Assembly (NCBI GenBank): GCA_029891385.1
Contig: CM057233.1
Location: 34,392,540-34,456,539, forward strand
DNA length: 64,000 nucleotides
Reading direction: 5' to 3'
From: Erythroxylum novogranatense
Taxonomy: Eukaryota > Streptophyta > Magnoliopsida > Malpighiales > Erythroxylaceae
Shown here: positions 32,112 through 45,097 of the stretch, piece after piece
Position numbering within the stretch: the first letter of the stretch is position 1
How the letters are laid out: every line of letters starts with the position of its first letter
Translations under genes and position numbers: made by a program
Notes under the pieces: generated by a model
What the model saw: only the letters and a program-made list of their open reading frames with translations
The model's database searches: none
What the model was told of the DNA's origin: nothing

Positions 32112-35100
32112 TGTAACATCTCATCTCCGATGGGAAGGGTATTTTAGTAAATTGGGACGGGTTAGGAGTATTAAATTATAACTCGGCATGAACATATGTC
32201 ATGCAGCCTCTATAAATGGTGAGTTTTGCACAGGCACATAGTCATACATGCATTCATGACATTTCCCGGCATAAGTGTCTAATTGTGATTTTTTGTGAAA
32301 TTGGTGTGATAATGAGATTTAAAAAATTATTTGGAGTACTCCATAGAGTGTTTTACATTTTTAGGGATTTATGGAAATTTTTCTGGAATTATCCGGAGAA
32401 AATTTTCGGACCGGCAAAATCGCCGGTAAATGGCCTAAATGTGTTTTTGTTGTGGAAAGTGTGGTTTTCGTGTTTAAAAAATTATTGGGAGTGGACTGTC
32501 TTATGTTTTACAATTTTGGGCAATTTAGGTAATTTTCAAAAAAATGATTAGGGAAAATTCTCGAAATTCTTGATAGAAAAAATCGCCAATTGGCGAAATT
32601 CGATTTTGATAGCGAAAATTGCTGCCCAATGGCACCGTCTTATTGGGTATATTATTTTGGGATTGAAATTGGGGTCAATTGAGTTGATTGGGTTGGGTAA
32701 TTTTTGATCTGAATTATAAAATTAATATTTTGACTTTTCTTTACAAATGTGGACTAATGAAAAATTGCCACCAAAAAGCTTCATTTAATGTCCACTTATG
32801 GCTTTTATTGGTTTTACCTAGTGATGCCCACGTTTATGCCTTAATCAATTGATGAAAGAGGATTTTAAATGGCTTATTTACTTCTCATCCGAAAGCAACT
32901 CACCCCTCATTCTTACCTCCATCGATTTCATCCTTTCACTCATCCTTTCTCCCAAATTCAAGGCTTTCTCTTCTATACAATTAAGTTCTTGCCTTGCCTT
33001 GAATGATGATGTATTTACTTGGAGTTAGAAGAAGGGGTTAGCAAGGGTAGTTATGAAGGAAGTAAAGATTGGAAGCTTGATAGGTAAGGTTTCTTTTAAT
33101 TTTTTTCAATGATGTTTTCATTAGGTATTGAATGTCATGGTGATTAGAAGCATGTAATGGGAATTATGGTACAATTATGATGTTGATTGATGCTTTAATT
33201 TGATGATAATTATTGCTTGACTTAATGGGTATAAGGTTAGTTTGAAGTAGGAATGGATAAGGTAGTATGAATACATGGTTTTAACTTGATTTGTGATTGA
33301 ATTTTGATGATTAATGTTAATTAGAATTGAGAAATTAAGTGCTGCCAATTTTTAGGTATTAGCCCTAGGACATGTATGAATGTGTATGAATGGTATAAGA
33401 ACTGATTTGTGTTATTGGATGCTTGATGATGTGTTAAAGGCAATGGAAATGAGAGAAACAAAGGTTGGACCAAATCTGGAAAATTAGGGTTTTTGATTGA
33501 TTGTACTGTTTTAATCATAACTCATTGTATAGAAATGCAAATGAGGTGAGGTTTGTGGCCTCTTAAACTTTGGGATGTTAGCTACATTTTTGTGTGAAAT
33601 AGGTGTTGTCAAATTGTAACTCTAATAGGTTGAAATTTGGCATGGAAAGGTACTGTTTTATTGCATGTGAACAGTAACCGAAACCATACCCTATGAGCTT
33701 TGCTGATTTTTCTAAATTAATTGAGATGGAATTAGGGAGAATGGTCTCCATGGAAGTTGTAGAATATTGAGTTAGCTTTCCATTTCCACTGATCTTGCTA
33801 CTTTTCGAGTTGTATATTGGGAGATATGAACTGATTCCTATCGACTGGTTTTGGGCATGTTGATGAAACCTAGCTTAAGTGTCTGACTTGTGAGTATTCT
33901 GCTTGGAAGCAATTTTAGCAATTTTTGTGGACTGAATTGGTGTGAGTGATCTTCTGTAAAGTTGAAGAGGAAGAAATTATCTTGAAAATGAGATATGGAA
34001 TATAATTTTTAGAGGTCAGAGTTGGGAGTTATGATTTTGTAAAAACTGATCCTGCATTAGGTTAGGAATTGCTGATCATGGCAGTAACTTGCATGACAGT
34101 TTTGAAATGGTTAGAAATTAAATTGGAAATTGAGCTCTTCATGAAAATTGAATTTTGAGGACTTATCTTTTCAGGGATATAAAGTTCATATTTTTCTGAC
34201 TTGTGTACAGGGAGTTATGCTTGTTATAAGTTTACTGCTCAAATTGAATGATTTCAGGGACAGCAACATTGAGTGAATTAATTGACTTGTTTAGCAATAG
34301 AATTTGATTTTGGGTTGTTCATGAAAGTTGTAGATGACATTGTGAATTTATTGAGCATATTTATGTGGTAATTTTTGGCTGAAGAATCTGAGAGTTATGG
34401 AAATTTCAATGTACTGTTCTGTGTTAATGGAATTTGGGTAGGCAGTAGCTTTGAAGGGATTTTTGACACCCTTAAGGGTGAAATTGATTTTTATGGTCTT
34501 CTTGAGAATTGTAGAGGGTTTCCTGAGCTTTCCAACGAGATATAGTTGGAAATTTTCTGAATTGTGTGCAATGAATTATGGGTGTTGAAAATTGGATTGA
34601 AAATAATAATAAAAAAAAATAGAAATGGACACGCCTGGGTCATAGGAGGCGCCCGCCCTAGTGACGAGGCGTTGAGGGGCCGCGTCGCTAGGGCGAGGCG
34701 TCGCCCTAGCGACGAGGCTGAATAAGTCAGCCCCGCTGGGGCGAGACGTCGCCCCCAGCGAGGCTGATCTTAATTTTTTTTAATTATTATTTTTATTTGT
34801 TAATTGATAAATTTGGGATTTCATGCTTCTTTTGTCAATTTCTTTTCCGTCCGACGTCCGATTGACCTGATTCTTGAGGCATCGGATTCGTTGAACATTT
34901 AATTTCATTTTGTGAGAAATTGGGAATTTTTGGACGGGAAATTGACGTGGCCCCGTGTAACGGAGCCTTTAATCACTGTTTTGTTTAATTGGGGACCTAT
35001 AGAGGTGCAATCGCATGCACCGTCGCCAATAGGTTTCTAATTTTAGACGGATTTTGTTATGGGAAATTTGGATTTAGGGCGGAAAATTCATGAACATGCA

Positions 35101-36396
35101 TATTTCACCTACATGTGCACAAATTGCATCTGTAGTGACTCGCTCTTTCTCTGTTTCTTATAGAGGCCCAAGTGGGCGTCGTCGATCGACGGGCGGAAAC
35201 TTCCAAGATTAGCTCGTATAATAGGTGAGTAACCTAGTTGGTTTCTCAACCTTATGTGTTTCTTACTTATATGCATTGATTGCCATGAGGATGCAAGGAT
35301 GAATATATGTAATTGATTGTTTTGATTGATTTCGGACCATGGGTGTTCGAAATATTGGATTGTGATATTGAAGTGCAAATGAGAATAAGTGCGTGAGAAT
35401 GCATTAGTAAATTGGATTGTAATTGTGGTAGTGAAACGAAAGGTAAATGCATGGGAATGAAATACCGGACTGAAAGTCCGAGAACATAGGAAAATGATCG
35501 GAAATAGTAATTAATTGAAATTGGAAATAGAAATGCGATAATTGGAAATTGAAAATGACATGTGCATTCATGCATAGTAAATGATCGATAATGGTAGCCA
35601 GACGGTGTCGCCACCGATTTGAGCTTTAAGCTCAACGCACGAGGCCTCGTGCTCAACGATTCGAGCCTCGACTCGATGATCGTGGCTATGCCTAACGCTT
35701 CGAGGCTTTAAGCCCAATGTTCCGAGCCAATGGCTCAACGTATATGAGCTTAGGCGCACGGTCACAACAACGAAAGAAAATGAAAGAGTCACATGCACAC
35801 TGCATAAATGAATGTTTAATGTGAATTGTGTGAAAGGCTTATTGCCTTGTGAAATTGAGTGCCTGTGATTTCTTGTTTATGATATATATACAATATTGTG
35901 TGATTGTGTGGATATGCATGAGTTGGGTGAACCATCGATGATGGTTTCTCACTGAGTTCGCAAACTCACCTAACATTGCATCTATTTTTCAGGAAATGGA
36001 GAGTACCCCGTTGGACACGCGGAGTACGTCTCTCGCTAGCAAGACAAAGTATCGGGTCGGGATCGATTGTCGTCCAGATTCTGCATTAGTGTATTAATTT
36101 GGTATTTAGTAGGCCCAATTGTTTACATGTAATTGTATAGAGTGATCGAGCACTAATGAGTGCTAATAATGAGTGAAATTGTTTTATCAAGAAATGGTTT
36201 AATCTTTGAAAGTGTTTTGTTATAATTGGGCCAAGTCAATGATTGTTTTATGACTCTAATGTTTTTGAAAGAAAAAAATGTCATACGATTTTGTTAATAA
36301 GGTAATGAATGTTCTAAGACGCCACCCCTCATGGTCATGAGCTCGGATATCACCATGGATATCAGGTTCGGGTCTCGTCGGAAGTGGGGTGCTACA
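32112..36396 (+). mobile_element. 4.3-kb solo LTR, innermost layer of the nest
   Basis: The element runs from TGTAACATCTC to GGTGCTACA, flanked by a perfect 5-bp duplication agcgc (32107-32111, 36397-36401). Comparison with the intact Gypsy-5 right LTR (about 43695) shows the empty site. No protein domain is present and no internal duplication is seen, so this is best read as a single LTR left after LTR-LTR recombination. Its ends and a block at 35930-35990 resemble the Gypsy-5 LTR in inverted orientation, so both belong to related families. It holds a G+C-rich tract at 34625-34770 with a perfect 13-bp hairpin. A short frame at 32216-32551 has no recognised domain. Confidence 0.9.
34684..34713. 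repeat. Perfect hairpin in the solo LTR
   Basis: gtcgctagggcga (34684-34696) and tcgccctagcgac (34701-34713) are exact reverse complements around the 4-base loop ggcg. The surrounding 150 bp are very G+C-rich inside an A+T-rich LTR. Confidence 0.95.
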
Positions 36397-36699
36397 AGCG
36401 CTCTAATCCAATACCACTATCTCTCGCTTCACAACCCAAAATTCATTATCCACTAGGTCAAATTCCTTCAATAAGTCCCCAATGATAACCCCAACTGTCA
36501 AAACATAACTCTTAGGTCACGATAAAAACTATAATCAGCTCTCTTTCTATGATTGAGAACTCACTAATTTAAATTCGAACTCTTATTCTTTACCTCAATC
36601 GTAGACTTCTTTCTCTAGTTCATAACAAATCCAGAATCACCTCAATTGGAGGTCTACACTATAAAATATGCCCCAAAAACAAACTAATTTCACTTCAGA

Positions 36700-36890
36700 A
36701 AGTTGCCCCTCGTCGCGGCCAAGAGTCCCTCGTCGCGACGTGGGAAGGGACGTTCGTCGCGGCGTGGAAGCACGCTCGTCGCGACGAATATCCACGCGCT
36801 CATCGCGGCGACTCGGCCCGCTCGTCGCATCGAACACACACTGGCTTGTCGTGGCGAGGCCAGTTGCAGACGTCGCGACGTGCGAACGAC
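36700..36890. repeat. CpG-rich CTCGTCGCGACG cluster, Gypsy-5 3' LTR
   Basis: About eight imperfect copies of ctcgtcgcgrcg, spaced roughly 20-30 bp, form a G+C-rich island in an A+T-rich LTR. The second LTR has the same island at 43995-44180. All reading frames stay open through it because of composition, which explains overlapping frames on both strands. Confidence 0.85.
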
Positions 36891-37810
36891 CTTCGACTTC
36901 TCCGAACAATTTTTCCGCCATAAATACTCCCTAAACTCAGCATTTAACACCCTAACTACTCAATCTTTCACCATAAATGCATATAACAGCAATAAATAAC
37001 AACATTAAAGCCATAAAACTTACCAAATCGAATATTAATCCAAAACCCTAAAAACTTCCGAAACTTCTCAAGCTCTAACAATCACGGTAAACTCCTTAAT
37101 CCAAGCCAAACATCATCTTCACCAAGCTTTCTAGCAACTCTCCAACCACAATGAAAGGGAAAGCAAGTGAAATCTCCAAGGGAAAAGAATCACACCGTCG
37201 AAGGAAGGAGAGAGGAAAGAAAAGGGAAGGAAAGCTTATCTCCCATATTCAAAACCTAACTCATTTATGTAAAGATTTAAACCTATAGATCATAGTCCTC
37301 AATTTCATTTAATCTCAGACTCTAAATTTCACAGGCTCATCACAAAAACTCCTAAACTCACAAAACTAAATTTTCCAAACCAATTACCACTCACTTTCGG
37401 AACCGGAATCTAAATCATCAGTCTCTAGATCATTTTCTCGGTCCGGACACATAACTCTAAAAATTCCAAAAAAATTCCCATAATTCCTCAAAAATATAAA
37501 ACACTCAATCCCATACTCAATTTTAAATTTCCAATTCCCTAAAATTCAATTCTCACTCTAATTCCACTATTTCACTCAAATTATCCCTAATTTTACTTTA
37601 AATCAAATCTAACTCAATTATCTCAAAATTCACAATTCAACTCATAATCACAATTTAGATGCTGGAACAATCATGAATGCATGTCACTATGTATGCATGT
37701 GCAAATGATCTATCTCTTTATAATCGAGGCCACAAAGCACTCGATCACAATTTATGCAATAATGTAACTACCTGCACTAACATGCTCATCGATCAAGAAC
37801 GGATGTTACA

Positions 37811-37827
37811 ATTCTCCCTCAGTAAAT
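37811..37827 (-). promoter_or_regulatory. Gypsy-5 polypurine tract
   Basis: On the minus strand, actgagggagaat precedes the 3' LTR directly, as expected for plus-strand priming. Confidence 0.7.
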
Positions 37828-40800
37828 AAAAATTTCATCACGAAATTTCATACACGACCGGGTCGACGGATGAGGGTACTGCCTCCTCATGTGCTCCTCA
37901 GTCTCCCAAGTTGCCTCCTCTGATAGATGGTTCTTCCATATGACTTTCACCAATGGAATCACCCTACTCCTCAATTGCTTAACCCGAGATCCGATAATCC
38001 GCACCGGCTCCTCAACATAACTCAGATCACTAGCTATCTCAATCTCGGTAGGAATCACATGAGTCGGGTCTGATCGGTATCTCTGGAGCATACTCACATG
38101 AAACACATCATGCAACTGGGACATCTCACTAGGCAAAACCAATCTATAGGCCAACGGTCTAATCCTCTCAGTAATCTCATACGGACCGACATACCGAGGA
38201 CTCAACTTGCCCTTACGGCCAAATCTCAAAGACTCTCCAAGATGACACTTGAGGAATACTGCCGCCTTACATCAGACTCCATCTCTCGCCGATGCTGATC
38301 CACATAACTCTTCTGTCTATCCTGAGCCGCCTTTATGTGACTCCGAATCAATCTCACTTTATCCACTGTATCCTGGATCAGCTCGGGACCCTCGAGCATC
38401 CTCACACCCTCTTCATCCCAGTAAAGAGGTGATCTACACGGTCTCCTATATAAGGCCTCATACGGTGTTATCCTAATACCGCCTGCATCGATTATTGTAC
38501 GCAAACTCAACCAGAGCCAAGTACTGATCCCAAGCACCTCTGAACTCTAATACACAAGCTCTCAGCATATCCTCAACAGTCTTGATCGTCCTCTCACTTT
38601 GCCCATCTGTCTGAGGATGAAATGTTGTACTAAAGTTCAACCTCGAACCCAAAGCTGACTGCAGGCTCCTCCAGAACTTCGAAGTAAATCTGGGATCCCT
38701 ATCTGACACTATCGATACTGGGACCCCATGCAGTCACACAATCTCTACCACATACTTCTGGGCCAACTGATCGAGAGTATTATTCTCTCGCACTGGCAAG
38801 AAGTGAGCCGATTTGGTCAACCGGTCCACTATGACCCAGATTGCATCATGTTGCCTCGGCGTCCTAGGCAACCCCATAATAAAATCTATAGTGATTCGCT
38901 CCCATTTCCACTCCGGAATGGGCAACGAATGCAATCTCCCAACTGGGGCCTGGTGCTCAGCCTTGACCTGCTGGCACGTCAAACACCAAGAAACGAACTC
39001 TGCTACTTGCCTCTTCACACCTGGCCACCAGAAATGCAACTTAAGGGTATTATACATCTTGGTAACGCCAGGATGCATCGCATAAGCGGCCACATGCGCC
39101 TCCTCCAAAATCTCTCGTCTCAGATCATCAACATCTGGTACACAAAGCCTCAGACCCAACCAAAGAGTCCCATCTCTCAACTCAAAATCCGAACCCTGAC
39201 CAGCTCTAACTCTATCAATCAATCTCACTAACACTGGATCCCGATCCTGGACTCTCCTGATCTGCAACATCGGCCTCAGTCTCAAAGTAGCAATCAAAGC
39301 TCCATCCTGAGCCAAATCCATCTGCACATTAAGCGCTCTCAACTGAATCAAACTAGGCAATCTTCAATCAAATGAAAGCCGACCGATATGAGATCTCCTA
39401 CTCAACGCATCTGCCACCACATTGGCCTTCCCTGGATGATACTCAATCGTGCAGTCATAGTCCTTTAATAGCTCAATCCATCTCCTCTGTCTCAGATTCA
39501 ACTCTCTCTAACTCAACAGATATCTCAGACTCTTATGATCAGTGAAGATCTGGAACGTCTCCCCATACAAATAATGTCTCCAGATCTTCAAAGCAAACAC
39601 CACTGCAGCCAACTTCAAGTCATGCACTGGATAATTCCTCTCATGAGACCTCAACTGTCTCGAGGCATACGCTATAACTCTCCCATGCTGCATCAGAACA
39701 TTGCCTAATCCCTACTGCAATGCATCACTAAATACCTCGAAACCTCCGGACCCTGACGGCAAAGCTAACACTGGTGCCGTAGTCAATCGATGCCTAAGCT
39801 CCTCTGACACTCATCAGTCCATCTGAAGGCCACATTTTTCCTCAGAAGTTTTGTCAAAGGGGCTGAGATCACTGAAAACCCCTCGACAAACCTCCGGTAA
39901 TATCCTGCTAAACCGAGGAAACTTCAAACCTCTGACACGTTCCTCGGGACCTCCCAACTCCTCACTACCTCAATCTTGTGAGGATCCACCCGGATACCCT
40001 CACCAGACACAATATGGCCTAGGAACACCACCTCATCTAGCCAAAATTCACATTTCGTGAATTTGGCATACAGCTGCCTCTCTCTCATGATCTGCAACAC
40101 AATCCTCAGATGCTCCGCTTGCTCCTGTCTACTCCTCGAATACACTAAAATGTCATCAATAAACACAATCACGAACTGATCCAGGTAGGGCTGAAAGACC
40201 TTATTCATCAAGGCCATGAAGGCTGCCGGGGCATTGGTCAACCCGAACGGCATCACTAAGAACTCGAAATGCCCATACCTGCTCCTGAAACCACTCTTAG
40301 GCACATCGGCCTCCGCAATCCTCAACTGATAATACCCTGACCGCAGATCCAACTTAGTAAACACCTAAGCTCCCTGCAACTGATCAAATAGATCATCGAT
40401 TCTAGGCAGTGGATACTTGTTCTTGACAGTCACCTGATTCAGCTGCCTATAGTCGATGCACAACCTCAAAGTCCCGTCCTTCTTCTTCACAAACAACACT
40501 GGAGCTCCCCACGGCGAAACACTGGGTCTAATGAACCCCTTATCCAACAACTCCTGCAACTGAGCCTTAAGCTCCCTCAGTTCCACCGGTGCCATCCTAT
40601 ATGGAGGTATAGATATATGAGCGGTACCTGGAACGAGGTCAATCCCAAACTCCGTCTCCCGATCCGGCGGCAAACCTGATAACTCATCGGGGAACACGTC
40701 CGGAAATTCCCTAATCACGGAAACATCCTGCAACCTCTGCTCAATCCTGGTATCAACCACATGAGCCAAATATGCCTCACAACCTCCTTGCATCAACCTC

Positions 40801-41485
40801 AGGGCACTCAGAAAGGAAATCATCCTAGCTGGAACTGCCTAACTAACACCTCGAAAAACAACTCTAGGTTGACTAGGAGATTCTAACACATCCTCCTTGG
40901 TATAGCAATCCATCATAGCCCTATGCGCAGTAAGCCAGTCCATCCCTAGAATCACATCAATCTCTCTCAAAGACAAAACTATCAGGTCTGCACTCAACTC
41001 TACCTGATCAGTCACTATCGGAAACCCCTTGCAGACCTCTCCCAAGACTGTCGTACTACCTAGAGGTGTACTCACCTCTAATCCACACTGCAATCTCTCC
41101 CTATCACAATGCAGTCTACATGCCACATGCGGTGCAATGAAAGAATGAGTGGATCTAGGATCCATCAATGCATATGCTTCAAAACCGTAAATCAAGCATA
41201 CATGACAACATCCTGGAGACTCACGAGCCTCCCGCCGAGTCATAGCATAGACTCTAGCACAGGGACCGCGTCACGCTCGACCTCGGTCCTCACTGCAGAT
41301 CCCTCAGCTCGACCTCGGCCTCGACCTCGGCCTCTCCATCCAGATCCACCTCCACGATTCTGCTGCACCGTGGTAGTACTGCCTGATCTACCAGTCATAG
41401 TAGACTGGGCCTCCACAGTAAAAGGACACTCTCGGAGCTGATGGTCTATGGAACCACACTTGAGACATGCTCCGTAAACCTCCAA
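37819..41485 (-). pseudogene. Gypsy-5 pol (protease to chromodomain), degraded
   Basis: Blocks along the minus strand: zinc knuckle CLKCGSIDHQLREC (about 41463-41422); protease region (41243-40839), where ALMDPRSTHSF has arginine in place of the usual glycine of D-P/S-G; reverse transcriptase 40823-39924, with an in-frame TAG after DLFDQLQGA (about 40362-40364) and the catalytic [11 protein letters not shown]; RNase H around 39693-39508 ([11 protein letters not shown]); integrase zinc region and core 39360-38473, interrupted by a TGA at 38734 where an arginine codon (CGA) would fit, followed by [12 protein letters not shown]; then 38537-38226 and finally 38229-37819 with a chromodomain (PVRIIGSRVKQLR...VKVIWKNHLSEEATWE). 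Frames change near 38470-38540 and in other places. The chromodomain is thought to steer integration to heterochromatin. Confidence 0.9.
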
Positions 41486-41714
41486 AGACTCTTAATCGTG
41501 CCTCCTCTCACAATACTCACATAGCGGGATCATCTGGCCTGAACCTCTAGCACCGCTACGGCCACTACTAGACTGAGCAAATCTGCCTCTCTGCCCAAAA
41601 CCAGACTGTCGAACTCCTCCACGGACCGAAAGACACCGCTCGACGCCACTTGAACCTCTACTAGCCCGCCTCGACTATCTTTGGGCCTCTTGCCTCTGGG
41701 TCCCGATCCACCAG

Positions 41715-42337
41715 TTAACTCGCCTCAAGAATCGCTTCAATCTCACGCGGTGCCGCCCTTAGCTCAATAAAAGTGCCCATGTCCGATCGGGCCAATCTGG
41801 TACGGATCTCCATATTGAGTCCGCCTTCAAACCTCCGACACCTGTCAGACTCTGAAGCGATCAAAGCAGAGGCATATCCCATCAGCTCATTAAATCGCAC
41901 CTCATAATCAGCCACTGACATCGATCCCTGCCTCAACTCAAGAAACTCCTGCATCTTCGTCTCTAAATAAACTTTGGGCATAAAGTTATCCCTGAATGCC
42001 CTTAGAAAATCATCCCATGTCAACATGCAGGGCCTGGAAGAACTGCCCGGAATAGTCTTCCACCACTGATAAGCCGGACCCTGAAGCAAAGACACTGCAT
42101 AGTCAAAGCGCTCATCAGAGTCGCAATCCATCTGATCGAGGACTCTCTCTGTCCTCTCCAACCATCCCTCAGCCTCCGCAGGGTCGGTGCTGCCATAGAA
42201 GTCAACGCCTCCGCAGCAGGCAGTCTATCATACCTCCTCTCCCGTCTCACGGGAACTCTAGGAGGTAGCTCATCAGAATGAGGCACAGGAGACTCTCTAC
42301 TAGCTCCCACGGATCCTAGGTCAGCTGGTTGATCCAC
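41715..42337 (-). pseudogene. Gypsy-5 gag, frameshifted
   Basis: The start at 42337 (MDQPADLGSVGASRESPVPH) leads into a frame lost by about 42170; the Retrotrans_gag core continues in another frame at 42161-41715 (for example YQWWKTIPGS and FRDNFMPKVY). The zinc knuckle lies further on in the pol entry. Confidence 0.85.
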
Positions 42338-42446
42338 TTGATCCCCAAGAACGGATGACCTACAACAACAAGAATCTGATCAATTTTCGCTTTTCTCACT
42401 AAAATTCAAGCCTAAAATACACTATGCCCAAAAGATATCAAACCAT

Positions 42447-42458
42447 GCTCTGATACCA
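42447..42458 (-). promoter_or_regulatory. Gypsy-5 primer-binding site
   Basis: On the minus strand this reads tggtatcagagc, an exact tRNA-iMet-type site, five bases inside the 5' LTR. Confidence 0.9.
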
Positions 42459-42463
42459 CCTAA

Positions 42464-45097
42464 TGTAGCGCCCCCTTACCGTAGGTACGACCGGACGCCT
42501 GTGGGTCGATTCCGACGATATCCTACAAAGAAGGAAGTGCTACGCTCGCAACTATCACTAAATACTCGCATGACATCAATACAATTAAACCGCATTATGC
42601 AAATCACTAAAATTTAAAACCACAATAATCTTTCATTTCATAACATCAATCCAAAATATAGACAAGTCTATTAGTCCCCTACAGTCTCAATACAATATCT
42701 CAAAAAGGAAACTGATACAAAATTCGATACCAAGTCATCCCCAAAAATCACCCCAGCTGACCGACCTGTGTGCCATCGCTTCAGTTGCCCACGCACTCGC
42801 ACAGCAGGAAACGTCTATCTCGGGAGCTAGAAGTCTACTAACGCTGTCCTGAAAAATATTTGCAATGTTGGGTGAGTTTGCGAACTCAATGAAAAACCAT
42901 CATCGATGGTTCACCCAACTCATACATATACACATAATATATCACAATATATCACGCAGTTACAATACACAATCGGAACACTATCAGACACTTTACACAT
43001 TTTCACTATAATCATACATCTGATATATCACTGAGCAATCATCACTTAATACACGCACTTTCACTTTTCACATTACAATCTGATGCATAATACATGCCAC
43101 TTCTCATTTTATGTCAGTGTTGTGACTGAGCGTCAATATTCACATTTTTGGCGAGTAGGAGAGCCCTCTGGGTATGCACTACCGCCCACTCACTTTAGGG
43201 ATAGGAGAGCCCTCTGGGTATGCACTATTCCCTTTTTGGCCTTAGGCCCTTTCACTGATAGTCGAGCTTAAAGCTCTGATCACTAATTGCTCCAGTCTCA
43301 ACTGTTTATTAAGCGATTCTAACCATGCCTAGCATGCACTTACACTTTCACATTCAATAGCACATATATCGATCACTTCCACTTATAGCATTCATCACAT
43401 TTACTCATAATCACAGCACATTTATTTCACAATTCAAGCACTCACATTGTCAAACAATTTACACAATCACAACACATTTAACACACAAAGATCGAGGAAC
43501 CAACTAGGTTACTCACCAGAACTTCCGAAGCACTCGCTGGAAGTACCAAAGAATATCCGTGGACTGACGATCCAATGGTGCCTCTATAACAATACAAACG
43601 AATTCTCATCACTAGGTGCTCAATCAAAGGAATTCGATAATGCACATGTCTTAATTCAAAATTGTAGGATGCATGATCATGATTTTCCAGCGCTCTAATC
43701 CAATACCACTATCTCTCGCTTCACAACCCAAAATTCACTATCCACTAGGTCAAATTCCTTCACTAAGTCCCCAATGATAACTCCAACTGTCAAAACATAA
43801 CTCTTAGGTCACGATAAAAACTATAATCAGCTCTCTTTCTATGATTGAGAACTCGCTAATTTAAATTCGAACTATTATTCTTTACCTCAATCGTAGACCT
43901 CTTTCTCTAGTTCATTACAAATCCGGAATCACCTCAATTGGAGGTCTACACTATAAAATATGCCCCAAAAACAAACTAATTTCACTTCAGAAAGTTGCCC
44001 CTCATCGCGGCCAAGAGTCCCTCGTCGCGACGTGGGAAGGGACGTTCGTCGCGGCGTGGAAGCACACTCGTCGCGACGAATATCCACGCGCTCGTCACGG
44101 CTACTCGGCCCGTTCGTCGCATCGAACACGCACTGGCTCGTCGTGGCGAAGCCAGTTGCAGACGTCGCGACGTGCGAACGACCTTCGACTTCTCCGAACA
44201 ATTTTTCCGCCATAAATACTCTCTAAACTCAACATTTAACACCCTAACTACTCAATCTTTCACCATAAATGCCATAAATGCATATAACAACAATAAATAA
44301 CAACATTAAAGCCATAAAACTTACCAAATCGAAGATTAATCCAAAACCCTAAAAACTTCCAAAACTTCTCAAGCTCTAACAATCACGGTAAACTCCTTAA
44401 TCCAAGCCAAACATCATCTTCACCAAGCTTTCTAGCAACTCTCCAACCACAATGAAAGGGAAAGCAAGTGAAATCTCCAAGGGAAAAGAATCACACCGTC
44501 GAAGGAAGGAGAGAGGAAAGAAAAGGGAAGGAAAGCTTATCTCCCATATTCAAAACCTAACTCATTTATATAAAGATTTAAACCTATAGATCATAGTCCT
44601 CAATTTCATTTAATCTCAGTCTCTAAATTTCACTGGCTCATCACAAAACTAAAATTTCCAAACCAATTACCACTCACTTTCGGAACTGGAATCTAAATCA
44701 TCAGTCTCTAGATCATTTTCTCGGTCCGGACACATAACTCTAAAAATTCTAGAAAAATTCCCATAATTCCTCAAAAATATAAAACACTCGATCCCATACT
44801 CAATTTTAAATTTCCAATTCCCTAAAATTCAATTCTCACTCTAATACTACTATTTCACTCAAATTATCCCTAATTTCAGTTTAAATCAAATCTAACTCAA
44901 TTATCTCAAAATTCACAATTCAACTCATAATCACAATTTAGATGCTGGAACAATCATGAATGCATGTCACTATGTATGCATGTGAAAAATGATCAATCTC
45001 TTTATAATCAGAGACCACAAAGCACTCGATCACAATTTATGCAATAACAGAACTACCCGTAGCAACATGCTCATCGCATCGGTAACAGGATGTTACA
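42464..45097 (-). repeat. Gypsy-5 5' LTR
   Basis: 2,634 bp uninterrupted copy. On the plus strand it starts TGTAGCGCCCCC and ends TGTTACA. Includes the CpG-rich cluster (43995-44180) and the conserved stem-loop (42873-42888). Confidence 0.93.

Larger units (their letters stand above)
30885..37810 (-). repeat. Gypsy-5 3' LTR, split by a solo LTR
   Basis: The two pieces 30885-32111 and 36402-37810 together match 42464-45097. The small frames at 31501-31689 and 36637-36999 recur in the other LTR (43083-43271, 43929-44300) and are LTR sequence. Confidence 0.92.
30885..45097 (-). mobile_element. Gypsy-5: Ty3/gypsy chromovirus inserted in the Gypsy-4 LTR
   Basis: LTRs are 30885-37810 (interrupted by a solo LTR) and 42464-45097 (2,634 bp). 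After removal of the solo LTR and one target duplication the left LTR is 2,636 bp, which matches. The internal region 37811-42463 encodes gag, protease, reverse transcriptase, RNase H, integrase and a chromodomain on the minus strand. Net length is about 9.9 kb. The right flank is agcac; the left junction reads tcaagatcagaacgcc where tcagcac followed by tgtaacgcc would be expected, so the duplication is probable but masked by local changes. Confidence 0.92.

Noticed and set aside
36637..36999. Overlapping protein genes on both strands
   Set aside because: Arginine/serine-rich frames in several phases caused by the CpG-rich words; the same frames recur in the second LTR at 43929-44300.
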